This document shows, piece after piece, positions 7,968-15,941 of a stretch of 33,542 nt of DNA (within the stretch, counting starts at the first letter, position 1; every line of letters begins with the position of its first letter). Under the pieces are notes generated by a model. That model ran no database searches. It was given only the letters and a program-made list of their open reading frames with translations, and was not told the origin of the DNA. The stretch comes from JBAUHN01 sp049680295 (lineage in GTDB: Bacteria > Pseudomonadota > Alphaproteobacteria > Rhodobacterales > Rhodobacteraceae): positions 1 through 33,542 of the forward strand of contig JBAUHN010000244.1 of the NCBI GenBank assembly GCA_049680295.1. Direction: 5' to 3'. A program made the translations under genes and the position numbers.

Positions 7968-8627
7968 TTAGGCGTTGGGCAGGATCACAATCTCGACCCG
8001 GCGGTTCTGCGCCTTGCCTGACGCGTTCAGATTGCTGGCCACTGGCTGGCTTTCGCCACGGCCAAAGGTCTGCACCCGACCCCCCGGAACTCCGGCGTTG
8101 ATCAACACACCTGCCACAGCGTTCGCACGCCGCTCGGACAGTTGCTGGTTATAGGCCGCGTCACCATCGCTATCGGTGTGGCCGACGACCTGAATGGTCG
8201 AGTTTGGATACTGACGCAGGTTGTTTGCGACCCCATTCAGATCATTTTGCAGATCAGAACGCACCGAGAAACTGTCGGTGGCAAACAGGATGTCTTGCGG
8301 CAATGTTACCACCAAACGATCACCGGTGTTGGTGATCACGACGTTGTCATTGCCAACCTGCTGGCGCAGGTCCGCCTCTTGTTTGTCCAGCGAATAGCCG
8401 ATGCCGGCACCAACCGCGCCGCCAATGACAGCACCTTTAAGCGCCGCATCACCACGGTTGCCATCACCTTTGGACAGCGCGCCCAGCAAGGCGCCTGCAC
8501 CGGCACCAATCAATGCGCCGTTCTTGGTTTTGGGATTGTTCTGGCCGTATTGACCGGGATCGGTACATGCACCCAGCGCCAAAGCGCCTGTCAACGCCAC
8601 GATAGTCGGGAATTTCATTACATTCAT
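7968..8627 (-). CDS. OmpA-family lipoprotein with glycine-zipper domain
   Basis: A 219-residue outer-membrane lipoprotein resembling E. coli YiaD. A short signal peptide ends in the lipobox LALGAC, with C21 as the lipidated residue. Residues about 36-80 are glycine-rich (GALIGAGAGALLGAL, AVIGGAVGAGIGYSLDK), a glycine-zipper segment. The C-terminal half is an OmpA peptidoglycan-binding domain with VVGHTDSDGDAAYNQQLSERR and RRVEIVI. It probably tethers the outer membrane to the cell wall. ATG 8627 has GAAGG 8 bases upstream; ATG 8618 is a weaker alternative. It is monocistronic, with its own terminator and a leader stem-loop. Confidence 0.9.
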   Translation of the reverse strand: MNVMKFPTIVALTGALALGACTDPGQYGQNNPKTKNGALIGAGAGALLGALSKGDGNRGDAALKGAVIGGAVGAGIGYSLDKQEADLRQQVGNDNVVITNTGDRLVVTLPQDILFATDSFSVRSDLQNDLNGVANNLRQYPNSTIQVVGHTDSDGDAAYNQQLSERRANAVAGVLINAGVPGGRVQTFGRGESQPVASNLNASGKAQNRRVEIVILPNA

Positions 8628-8645
8628 TTTTCTGCCTTCGCGTTA

Positions 8646-8662
8646 CTGCCCCGTTCGGGCAG
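8646..8662 (-). other. Stem-loop in the leader of the OmpA-lipoprotein gene
   Basis: CTGCCC-CGTTC-GGGCAG, a perfect 6-bp GC-rich stem with a 5-base loop, about 20 bases upstream of the start codon. It could stabilise the mRNA or act as an operator. No T-run follows, so it is not a terminator of the upstream ada-like gene. Confidence 0.35.
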
Positions 8663-8747
8663 GGCGTCTTAGTATGAACGCAATATATATGCAGCAAGAC
8701 CCATGGCCAACCACGGGGAATTTTCTGTCGGCAGCATCCCGCGCATG

Positions 8748-9614
8748 TCAGCCACCCGCGCGCGCCGTCTCAAAGGCGAGCATGGCGCGCTTCATCGGTA
8801 ATCCCCAATGATACCCGCCCAAACCCCCAGATTTCCGCAAGGCCCGGTGGCACGGTATAAGCCAGCTGATTGGATTGCGCCCGACAGCCGTGCCCACGGC
8901 GCGCACCGCACGCGGATTGCCAACGGCACTGGCGATCTGGGAATAGGTGGTGACCTGGCCTGAGGGGATATGCAGCAATGCCTCCCACACTTTGATCTGG
9001 AACGGAGCGCCGATCAGATAGATCGGAGTATCGCTAACCCGGTCTTGTTCTGCGCCAAAAGCGGCCATAACCCACGGCCTCAGCATTTCTGGATTTTCAA
9101 CAAATGTGGCATTTGGCCAGCGCGATGTCAGATCCGCTTTGGCAGCGTCATGGCCCATCTCGGCGGCAAACCCGATCCCGCAAATGCCTTTTGCCGTGCC
9201 CATCGCGATTGCCGGACCAAAGGGGCTGTCAAACCACCCCCAGTTGATCGAAAGACCGCCACCTGCGCGCGCAAATTCGCCCGGGCTCATCGCTTCCCAT
9301 CGCACGAACAGATCATGCAAACGCCCGCTGCCCGACAGACCCAGCGAATGAGACGCACCCAGTGTCGTGAATTGTTCGCGCAGCAGTGTTTTGGCATGGC
9401 CCAATGTCAGATATTGCTGATACCGTTTCGGCGACACGCCCACCCAGGCTGAAAACACGCGTTGGAAATGGGCCGTACTCATCCCCATGTGACCCGCGAT
9501 CTGATCCAGCGACAACGGATCCTTTGCCTGATCAATCAGATCAATCGCGCGGCGCACGACCTGAAAGTGATAGTCATTGGCGCGTTCGTCGGGAAATGTG
9601 ATGTGCTGTGTCAT
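8748..9614 (-). CDS. Ada-like AraC-HTH / O6-methylguanine-DNA methyltransferase
   Basis: A 288-residue two-domain protein. Residues about 15-115 form an AraC-type helix-turn-helix (IAGHMGMSTAHFQRVFSAW). Residues about 130-285 form the DNA-protein-cysteine methyltransferase, with the helix-turn-helix VTTYSQIASAVGNPRAVRAVG and the acceptor cysteine C255 in SWLIPCHR. It repairs O6-methylguanine or O4-methylthymine by suicidal methyl transfer. E. coli Ada has an additional N-terminal zinc-cysteine domain that senses methylphosphotriesters; that domain is absent here, so activation in the classical way is not possible. GGGG lies only 1-2 bases before the ATG. It is divergent from nth, another base-repair gene. 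Confidence 0.88.
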   Translation of the reverse strand: MTQHITFPDERANDYHFQVVRRAIDLIDQAKDPLSLDQIAGHMGMSTAHFQRVFSAWVGVSPKRYQQYLTLGHAKTLLREQFTTLGASHSLGLSGSGRLHDLFVRWEAMSPGEFARAGGGLSINWGWFDSPFGPAIAMGTAKGICGIGFAAEMGHDAAKADLTSRWPNATFVENPEMLRPWVMAAFGAEQDRVSDTPIYLIGAPFQIKVWEALLHIPSGQVTTYSQIASAVGNPRAVRAVGTAVGRNPISWLIPCHRALRKSGGLGGYHWGLPMKRAMLAFETARAGG

Positions 9615-9777
9615 GCCCCTAATCTAGGCTCTGCACTCGAATGACGCGACCCGAAACATGCGGGTTCAATGCCAATCAGCTGTTTTCCAGTGCAAGGTTC
9701 AAAATACCGGCGTTTTGTCGGGTCGATTGACGCCGCATGGCTTGCCCAACCCGCACAAACCCATCATACCCTCGGCC

Positions 9778-10422
9778 ATGGCAAAACAGCTTTGTTATCA
9801 TACAATACGCGAGATTTTTACGCGCTTTCAGACAGCAGACCCCGAACCCAAGGGCGAGCTGCACCACGTTAACGTCTATACACTGGTCGTTGCCGTTGCC
9901 CTGAGCGCGCAATCCACCGATGCGGGGGTCAACAAAGCCACCGATGCCCTGTTCAAAATCGCAGACACGCCGCAGAAAATGCTGGAACTGGGGTTGGATG
10001 GGCTGATTGAGCATATCAAGACGATTGGATTGTTTCGCCAAAAAGCCAAGAATGTTATTAAGTTAAGCCAAATCCTGGTCGATGACTACGACGGTGTGGT
10101 GCCCAACAGTCGTGCCGCACTGCAAGGGTTGCCGGGCGTGGGTCGAAAAACCGCCAATGTCGTACTGAACATGTGGTGGCGGCAGCCTGCACAGGCCGTT
10201 GATACCCATATTTTCCGGGTCGGAAACCGATCCGGCATTGCGCCAGGCAAAACGGTGGACGCGGTAGAACGCGCCATCGAGGATAATATTCCGGCTGATT
10301 TTCAACTGCATGCCCATCACTGGCTGATTTTACACGGCCGTTACCATTGTAAAGCACGTAAACCGATGTGCCCGACCTGCATCATCCGTGACCTGTGCCA
10401 TTTTGAGGATAAAACCCTATGA
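9778..10422 (+). CDS. nth: Endonuclease III
   Basis: A 214-residue base-excision-repair DNA glycosylase/AP lyase for oxidised pyrimidines. It contains LSAQSTDAGVNKAT, the helix-hairpin-helix LPGVGRKTANVV with catalytic K124, catalytic D142 in VDTHIFRV, and the C-terminal 4Fe-4S ligand set C-x6-C-x2-C-x5-C in CKARKPMCPTCIIRDLC. The frame is open back to 9658, but ATG 9778 gives the normal family length and N terminus. No clear Shine-Dalgarno sequence precedes it. The stop overlaps the start of the downstream kinase by 4 bases (ATGA), so the two are translationally coupled. Confidence 0.93.
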   Translation: MAKQLCYHTIREIFTRFQTADPEPKGELHHVNVYTLVVAVALSAQSTDAGVNKATDALFKIADTPQKMLELGLDGLIEHIKTIGLFRQKAKNVIKLSQILVDDYDGVVPNSRAALQGLPGVGRKTANVVLNMWWRQPAQAVDTHIFRVGNRSGIAPGKTVDAVERAIEDNIPADFQLHAHHWLILHGRYHCKARKPMCPTCIIRDLCHFEDKTL

Positions 10423-11408
10423 AATCTTACGAAATTGTTGGCATCGGAAATGCCGTGGTCGATGTGATTGCGCATGCCGACGATTCTTTTTTGGACCATA
10501 TGGGTATCGAAAAAGGCATCATGCAATTGATCGAACGCGACCGCGCCGAAGTGTTGTATGGGTCGATGAATGACCGCTTGCAAACGCCCGGCGGGTCGGT
10601 TGCCAACACCATTGCCGGCGCCGGTTCGCTGGGTCTGTCTTCGGCCTTTATCGGGCGCGTTCATGACGATGCGCTGGGGCAATTCTACGCGTCATCCATG
10701 ATCAATGGCGGCACTGATTTTGTGAATGACCCCGTCAAAGGCGGCGATCTGCCGACCTCAAGGTCGATGATCTTTGTCTCGCCCGATGGCGAGCGGTCGA
10801 TGAACACCTATCTGGGGATCAGCACCGATCTGGGGCCAGCTGATGTGCCCGAGAATGTCGCGGCGTCGGCACGCATCATGTTTCTCGAAGGGTATCTGTT
10901 TGACAAGGATCAGGGCAAAGAAGCGTTCTTGCAGGCCTCGCGTCTGACCCGTGCCGCCGGTGGCAAGGCTGGGATCGCTATTTCCGATCCGTTTTGCGTC
11001 AACCGTCACCGCGCGGATTTCCTGCGGATGATCGGCGAAGAGCTTGATTATGTCATTGGTAATGAGGCTGAAATCAGATCACTGTTCGAGACAGATGATC
11101 TGGAAGACGCATTGACCAAAACGGCGCAGATGTGCCCGATTGTTGTCTGCACCAGGTCGGGCGATGGCGTCACCCTGATCCGGGGCGACGAACGTGTGGA
11201 CGTGCCTGTGCAAAAAGTCGTGCCAGTGGACGCAACCGGTGCGGGCGATCAATTCGCCGCGGGCTTCCTTTATGGTCTGGCCACGGGCCGTGACCTGGAA
11301 ACCTGCGGGCGGATGGGCAATGTCTGCGCCGCCGAGGTCATCAGCCATATCGGCCCTAGGCCTCTGGTCGATGTCATGGCGTTGTTCAAGGCGAACGGTC
11401 TGGTCTGA
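10419..11408 (+). CDS. PfkB-family carbohydrate/adenosine kinase
   Basis: A 329-residue ribokinase-fold sugar or nucleoside kinase. It has the N-terminal GNAVVDVIAHADD, the substrate-lid region GGSVANTIAGAGSLG, and the C-terminal PfkB signature with the catalytic aspartate, DATGAGDQFAAGF. Alphaproteobacterial proteins of this type are usually annotated as adenosine kinases, making AMP from adenosine with ATP. Sequence alone does not exclude another sugar substrate. It starts inside the nth stop codon (ATGA), and a GNAT gene follows 3 bases after its own stop, giving a three-gene unit nth-kinase-GNAT. Confidence 0.88.
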   Translation: MKSYEIVGIGNAVVDVIAHADDSFLDHMGIEKGIMQLIERDRAEVLYGSMNDRLQTPGGSVANTIAGAGSLGLSSAFIGRVHDDALGQFYASSMINGGTDFVNDPVKGGDLPTSRSMIFVSPDGERSMNTYLGISTDLGPADVPENVAASARIMFLEGYLFDKDQGKEAFLQASRLTRAAGGKAGIAISDPFCVNRHRADFLRMIGEELDYVIGNEAEIRSLFETDDLEDALTKTAQMCPIVVCTRSGDGVTLIRGDERVDVPVQKVVPVDATGAGDQFAAGFLYGLATGRDLETCGRMGNVCAAEVISHIGPRPLVDVMALFKANGLV

Positions 11409-11411
11409 TCT

Positions 11412-12008
11412 ATGCTATCTGACGGATATCACGACATTCCGGCAGGCAAGGTGGCGATGATCGTGACCCATCTGGAAATGCGCAGCCCGGCCTTTATGCG
11501 CCCCATCCCCCTGCCGGAAGGTGTCACGCTGCACCGTTTTGACCCGGATTTCGACGCCTATCGCGACCTTTACACCCGCGTCGGCGCGCTGGAATGGCTG
11601 TGGTTTTCGCGGCTGGAATTGTCGCGCGACGCTTTGATGTCTACTTTGCGTGATCCATTGGTCGAAATCTACACTCTGCGCAAAGACGGGCGCAATGAAG
11701 CCTTGCTAGAACTTGATTTCCGCGCGCAAGGCAGCTGCGAACTGGCGTTTTTCGGCCTGACCCCTGCGCTGATCGGAACCGGCTGCGGGCGCCTATTGAT
11801 GAATGAGGCGATCACCCGCGCCTGGGCCAAACCGATCACGCGCTTTCACGTGCACACCTGCACGATCGACAGCCCGCAAGCACTTTCGTTTTATCGGCGC
11901 AGCGGGTTTACCGCCATTAGGCAACAGGTTGAGATCGCCAACGACCCACGTCTTTTCAGTGACTTGCCCGAAACTGCCGGGCCGCATGTGCCAATTTTTC
12001 GTCCCTAA
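11412..12008 (+). CDS. GNAT family N-acetyltransferase
   Basis: A 198-residue acetyl-CoA-dependent acyltransferase. The acetyl-CoA loop is approximated by LIGTGCGRLLMNEA (residues about 118-131), followed by a C-terminal SPQALSFYRRSGF typical of GNAT motif B. The substrate is unknown. It lies 3 bases behind the PfkB kinase and probably ends the nth operon. Its stop overlaps the convergent rppH stop by 4 bases, so no terminator fits between them. An alternative ATG at 11457 has an AAGG 5 bases upstream, whereas ATG 11412 has no clear site. I keep 11412 because it abuts the preceding stop and the extra residues look coding. Confidence 0.82.
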   Translation: MLSDGYHDIPAGKVAMIVTHLEMRSPAFMRPIPLPEGVTLHRFDPDFDAYRDLYTRVGALEWLWFSRLELSRDALMSTLRDPLVEIYTLRKDGRNEALLELDFRAQGSCELAFFGLTPALIGTGCGRLLMNEAITRAWAKPITRFHVHTCTIDSPQALSFYRRSGFTAIRQQVEIANDPRLFSDLPETAGPHVPIFRP

Positions 12009-12496
12009 TTTGTGTGCAAATACGCCTGAAACTCAGCGACAACCGCTTGGTAAACGTCGCGCTTGAACGGCACGATACTGTCGACCAGATCGGCGGATGG
12101 AATCCAACGCCAAGTTGAAAATTCAGGATGTTCAGTAGCGATGTTGATTTGATCGTCAGTGCCCTGAAACCGCAACAGATACCATTTCTGCTTTTGGCCG
12201 CGGTACTTGCCCTTCCACAGCTTTGGCACCAGATTATGCGGCAAATCATAGGTCAGCCACTGGGTGCTTTCCGCCTGAACCGTGACCAGATCGGCGGTTA
12301 CGCCAGTTTCTTCCCACAATTCGCGCAAGGCGGCATTGCGGGGCTCTTCGCCCTTATCAACTCCGCCCTGCGGCATCTGCCAGGCGGCGGTGTCATTGTC
12401 TTTGCGTTGCCCGACGAAAACGTGGCCCGCCCCGTTCAACAGCATAACGCCAACGCAAGCGCGGTAGGGCAAAACCTCGATCATTTCAGGGGTCAT
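12005..12496 (-). CDS. rppH: RNA pyrophosphohydrolase
   Basis: A 163-residue Nudix hydrolase that removes pyrophosphate from the 5' end of triphosphorylated mRNA, exposing it to ribonuclease E. It may also hydrolyse dinucleoside polyphosphates. The full Nudix box (G-x5-E-x7-REUxEExGU) spans residues 44-66, with REL at 58-60 and EETG at 62-65. The flanking YRACVGVMLLN and AWQMPQGG are typical of RppH/IalA. A GAGGAG lies 8 bases before the ATG. It is divergent from fadH and converges with the GNAT gene, overlapping it by 4 bases. Confidence 0.92.
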   Translation of the reverse strand: MTPEMIEVLPYRACVGVMLLNGAGHVFVGQRKDNDTAAWQMPQGGVDKGEEPRNAALRELWEETGVTADLVTVQAESTQWLTYDLPHNLVPKLWKGKYRGQKQKWYLLRFQGTDDQINIATEHPEFSTWRWIPSADLVDSIVPFKRDVYQAVVAEFQAYLHTN

Positions 12497-12637
12497 TTGG
12501 CGGGCTCCTCATGCTGGGTTGACCCCTACTTAGCGCGGTATCGCAGCGGCGCAAGGCAGGTGACGTCGCGTTGCACGTGACACCGGCCAGCGGTTAGGGT
12601 GTTCTACGCGTCATAAACCCCGGGGAGAATTTATCCA

Positions 12638-14665
12638 ATGACCAATTATCCAAATCTGATGACGCCACTGGATCTGGGCTTTACCACGCTGAAAAATCGC
12701 GTGCTGATGGGGTCAATGCACACTGGTCTTGAAGAAACCAAAGATTGGAACCGCGTGGCTGAATTTTACGCCGCACGGGCCCGCGGTCAGGTCGGATTGA
12801 TGGTCACAGGCGGCATCGCCCCCAACAAGGAAGGGGCCGTCCTTCCCGGTGCATCGGCGATGATTACACAACAAGACATCGACAATCACAGCGTCATCAC
12901 TACCCGCGTCCACGAGGCAGGTGGCAAGATCGCCATGCAAATCCTGCACGCCGGTCGCTATGCCTATTCGCCCGATTGTGTGGCCCCCAGCGCGGTCAAA
13001 TCACCCATATCGCCTTTTGCCCCGCGCGCATTGGACGAAGATGGCATCGAAAAACAAATCGCAGATATCGCCGCCACCGCCCAGCGCGCCCAGACCGCCG
13101 GATATGATGGCGTCGAGATTATGGGCTCGGAAGGGTATTTTCTGAACCAGTTTCTGGTCACCCACACCAACAAACGCGACGATGGCTGGGGCGGGTCCTA
13201 TGAGAACCGGATGCGCCTGCCGGTCGAAGTGATCAGGCGCACGCGCGCGGCCGTGGGACCAAATTTCATCATCATCTACCGATTGTCGATGATTGACCTG
13301 ATCCCCAACGGATCGACCCATGACGAAGTGGTGCAATTGGCCCATGAGATCGAGCAAGCCGGGGCCACGATCATTAACACGGGCATCGGCTGGCACGAAG
13401 CGCGCATCCCGACCATTGCCACATCCGTCCCCCGCGCGGCCTTTGCCTGGGTCACCAAAAAACTGATGGGCAAGGTTGGCATTCCGGTAATCACCTCAAA
13501 CCGGATCAATACCCCGCAAGTGGCCGAAGATGTCCTGGCGGAGGGTTGCGCTGACATGGTCTCGATGGCGCGGCCGATGCTGGCGGATTCCGATTTCGTG
13601 ATCAAGGCAATGGACGGCAAGGCCGATCAGATCGCCCCCTGTATTGCCTGCAATCAGGCCTGTCTGGATCACACTTTCAGCGGCAAGCTGTCCAGTTGTC
13701 TGGTCAACCCCCGCGCCTGCCATGAAACCGAACTGCTGATCAAACTTGCTGAAAAGACGAAAAAAATCGCCGTTGTCGGTGCGGGTCCGGCCGGGTTGTC
13801 GGCAGCCCTGACCGCCGCCGAAAGAGGCCACAGCGTTACGCTGTTTGACCGTGCCGATCAGATTGGCGGGCAGTTGAACATGGCCAAGGAAATCCCCGGC
13901 AAGGAAGAATTTCACGGGCTGGTCGATTGGTACCGCACGATGGTCGCGGCGCATGACATCACCCTTATTCTGGGGGTCGAGGCCGGTGTCGACGATCTGT
14001 CGGATTTCGACGAGGTGATTATCGCCACAGGCGTCATTCCCCGCGACCCCGGCATCACCGGACAGGACGCGCCTTCGGTGGTCAACTACATCGACGTGCT
14101 GCGCGACAAGGTCGCGGTGGGCGACCGGGTGGTCATTGTGGGCGCCGGTGGTATTGGTTTTGACGTGGCGGAATTTCTGACCCAATCAGGCGACAGCCCA
14201 ACCGAAAACCTGCCCGACTGGTTGCGCGAATGGGGCGTGGCTGATCCTGCCCTTCACCGCAGCGGGCTGGCCCCGGAAGGCCCGCAACCAGAAGCTGCCG
14301 CGCGGCATGTCACCCTGCTGCAACGCAAGGCAGAAAAACCCGGTAAACGGTTGGGCAAAACAACCGGATGGATACACCGTGCAACGCTGAACATGAAAGG
14401 CGTCAAGATGATTGGCGGCGTCAACTATGAACGGGTTGAGGCAGGCGGCCTGATGGTTTCATTTGGGCAAGCCCGCGAAAACCCGACGCTGATCAAAGCC
14501 GATACAATCGTGATGTGTGCAGGCCAGTTGCCAAATCGTAGTCTGGCCGATGCACTGGACGCAAAAGGCGTAGTCTGCCATGTGATCGGCGGCGCAGACG
14601 TTGCAGCCGAACTGGACGCCAAACGCGCAATTGATCAGGGTACGCGGCTGGCAGCGGCATTGTAA
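12638..14665 (+). CDS. fadH: NADPH-dependent 2,4-dienoyl-CoA reductase
   Basis: A 675-residue iron-sulfur flavoprotein, close to the length of E. coli FadH, that reduces 2,4-dienoyl-CoA during beta-oxidation of unsaturated fatty acids. The N-terminal old-yellow-enzyme barrel (FMN) begins LDLGFTTLKNRVLMGSMHTG and carries GSEGYFLNQFL. Four cysteines, C335, C338, C342 and C354 (CIACNQAC...SSCLVNP), bind the 4Fe-4S cluster. The C-terminal half has an FAD loop VVGAGPAGLSAAL and a second dinucleotide loop VIVGAGGIGFDVAEF. GGGGAGA lies about 9 bases before the ATG. It appears monocistronic, with hairpins after the stop. Confidence 0.94.
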   Translation: MTNYPNLMTPLDLGFTTLKNRVLMGSMHTGLEETKDWNRVAEFYAARARGQVGLMVTGGIAPNKEGAVLPGASAMITQQDIDNHSVITTRVHEAGGKIAMQILHAGRYAYSPDCVAPSAVKSPISPFAPRALDEDGIEKQIADIAATAQRAQTAGYDGVEIMGSEGYFLNQFLVTHTNKRDDGWGGSYENRMRLPVEVIRRTRAAVGPNFIIIYRLSMIDLIPNGSTHDEVVQLAHEIEQAGATIINTGIGWHEARIPTIATSVPRAAFAWVTKKLMGKVGIPVITSNRINTPQVAEDVLAEGCADMVSMARPMLADSDFVIKAMDGKADQIAPCIACNQACLDHTFSGKLSSCLVNPRACHETELLIKLAEKTKKIAVVGAGPAGLSAALTAAERGHSVTLFDRADQIGGQLNMAKEIPGKEEFHGLVDWYRTMVAAHDITLILGVEAGVDDLSDFDEVIIATGVIPRDPGITGQDAPSVVNYIDVLRDKVAVGDRVVIVGAGGIGFDVAEFLTQSGDSPTENLPDWLREWGVADPALHRSGLAPEGPQPEAAARHVTLLQRKAEKPGKRLGKTTGWIHRATLNMKGVKMIGGVNYERVEAGGLMVSFGQARENPTLIKADTIVMCAGQLPNRSLADALDAKGVVCHVIGGADVAAELDAKRAIDQGTRLAAAL

Positions 14666-14680
14666 GTGGTGCGCAATGCC
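14656..14680 (+). terminator. Hairpin across the fadH stop codon
   Basis: A perfect 7-bp inverted repeat GGCATTG/CAATGCC with an 11-base loop that contains the fadH TAA. The following bases (TTGCTGG) are not a real U-tract, so terminator activity is uncertain. Confidence 0.3.
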
Positions 14681-14691
14681 TTGCTGGCCTG

Positions 14692-14717
14692 CCTTGACCG
14701 GCGGGTCATAAGGTTTG
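14692..14717 (+). terminator. Second weak hairpin downstream of fadH
   Basis: CCTTGACC-GGCG-GGTC(AT)AAGG, an imperfect stem with a 2-base bulge followed by TTTG. Together with the hairpin before it, it may end fadH transcription. The rest of the 180-base gap up to the CorA-type gene shows nothing else I can name. Confidence 0.3.
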
Positions 14718-14846
14718 TGATCTGACAGGTCAAACGCGATGATTTCGCCCCAGACAACGGGAACAATGCGGAGTTCGCATTTTTTGGTTGGGTGGTTGTC
14801 AGCTGTGGTCCAAAACGACAAGCTTTTTTCCTGAAAGAGGTGCGCC

Positions 14847-15788
14847 ATGGCAATCTGCGTTTTCGATGTTTTCCCGGATGGAACAGCCACCGTTCCCGGT
14901 GATTTTCACTTGACGGGTCCTGGAACATTTCGCTGGTGGCACTTTGATTTGTCAGATCCCGATCTGGCGATCTGGGCGCAAAAAAACTTGCCCGAAATCC
15001 CGGCTAAATCGCTTTTGCAGTCGGAAACCCGTCCACGCTGTGATGAATTCGACACCGGGTTAATCCTGAATCTGCGCGGCATCAACTTGAATGCCGGACA
15101 GCCCGCTGACCAGATGGTGTCAGTGCGTATATGGGCGGCGTCTCAGGTACTTGTGACGGTTCGGGTACGAAAAGTGTTTGCGCTGGACGAGATCAGGCAA
15201 GCCATTTTGGACGGACACCCACCGCTTGAAGTCGCGGGTTTTCTGGGTCAACTGACCTATATATTGACCAAACGTGTGCAGGTTCATGTGCTCGATCTGG
15301 CTGCGTTAACCGATGACTTTGAGGAAAGTATCGAGGAAGATACCGGTCAATTACCTGCGTCATTTGGCGAAACCAGGCGCAGCGTCATCAAGCTGCGTCG
15401 CTATCTTGAACCACAACGCAATGCGCTGCATCAACTGGCGACCCTGGACGTGAGTTTTATTGCTGAAAAGGATAAGTTGACGCTGCGCGAACTTTCTAAC
15501 CGCTCAACCTTGGCGGTGGAGGAACTGGACGCGCTGCGCGACAGAATGGCGACCCTTCAAGCCCACCACGATTCAGTGGTTGCAGCACGTCATGGACACA
15601 ACGGGTATGTTTTGTCGGCTGTGGCCGCCATTTTTCTGCCCCTTGGGTTTCTTACCGGGCTTTTCGGCGTCAATGTCGCCGGTATGCCCGGCATCGAATC
15701 ACCGTTTGCTTTTGCAGTTTTATGTATTTCAATGGCGCTGCTGGCTGCGCTGATGGTATGGTTTATGCGCTGGAAACATTGGTTATAG
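14847..15788 (+). CDS. CorA-family divalent cation transporter, ZntB-like
   Basis: A 313-residue inner-membrane channel-type transporter with the CorA/ZntB plan: a large cytoplasmic N-terminal domain, a long helical region (about residues 145-255), then two C-terminal transmembrane helices. The first helix ends in LTGLFGVNVAGMPG near residue 275, with GVN in place of CorA's GMN, which favours the ZntB zinc-transporter group. The C terminus is the short basic WKHWL. AGAGG lies 7 bases before the ATG. It has no operon partner; a LysR gene on the same strand starts 153 bases downstream. Zinc as substrate is inferred from family membership. Confidence 0.87.
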   Translation: MAICVFDVFPDGTATVPGDFHLTGPGTFRWWHFDLSDPDLAIWAQKNLPEIPAKSLLQSETRPRCDEFDTGLILNLRGINLNAGQPADQMVSVRIWAASQVLVTVRVRKVFALDEIRQAILDGHPPLEVAGFLGQLTYILTKRVQVHVLDLAALTDDFEESIEEDTGQLPASFGETRRSVIKLRRYLEPQRNALHQLATLDVSFIAEKDKLTLRELSNRSTLAVEELDALRDRMATLQAHHDSVVAARHGHNGYVLSAVAAIFLPLGFLTGLFGVNVAGMPGIESPFAFAVLCISMALLAALMVWFMRWKHWL

Positions 15789-15850
15789 GCGATTTTTTGC
15801 CGTTGAGGGGGTTATCCCCACCGTTTGACGCGCCACACCGATCCTTGCAA

Positions 15851-15867
15851 AGACCGCGATACGGTCT
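15851..15867. promoter_or_regulatory. Palindrome upstream of the LysR gene, candidate operator
   Basis: AGACCG-CGATA-CGGTCT, perfect 6-bp arms with a 5-base spacer, 74 bases before the LysR-type regulator. It contains a T-N11-A-like dyad spacing class used by such regulators, and the position suits autoregulation. It is followed by no T-run. Function is inferred from position only. Confidence 0.35.
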
Positions 15868-15941
15868 CACCACTGCCCCGTTCCTGCCCGATTTACTGTT
15901 CATACCTGCCCTCTACAGCAGATTGAATTGAAGGGGACGGC

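Noticed and set aside
8671..8697. TTGCTG / CATACT promoter-like pair ahead of the OmpA-lipoprotein gene
   Set aside because: The spacing is only 15 bases and both hexamers match consensus poorly, so it is too weak to report as a promoter.
9658..9777. N-terminal extension of nth by 40 codons
   Set aside because: The frame is open, but the extra residues are unlike the family N terminus, there is no ribosome-binding site, and ATG 9778 gives the usual length.
13496..14185. A 229-codon minus-strand open frame inside fadH
   Set aside because: It lies entirely within the FMN/FAD coding sequence of fadH and has no recognisable domain or ribosome-binding site.
14459..14890. A 143-codon minus-strand open frame bridging the fadH-to-CorA-type gap
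   Set aside because: It overlaps the ends of two solid genes and has no domain similarity or plausible start signal. The gap itself carries only weak hairpins.
15789..15819. T-run and GGGGG-TTAT-CCCC hairpin after the CorA-type gene
   Set aside because: The T-run precedes the short hairpin instead of following it, so it does not have the order of an intrinsic terminator.
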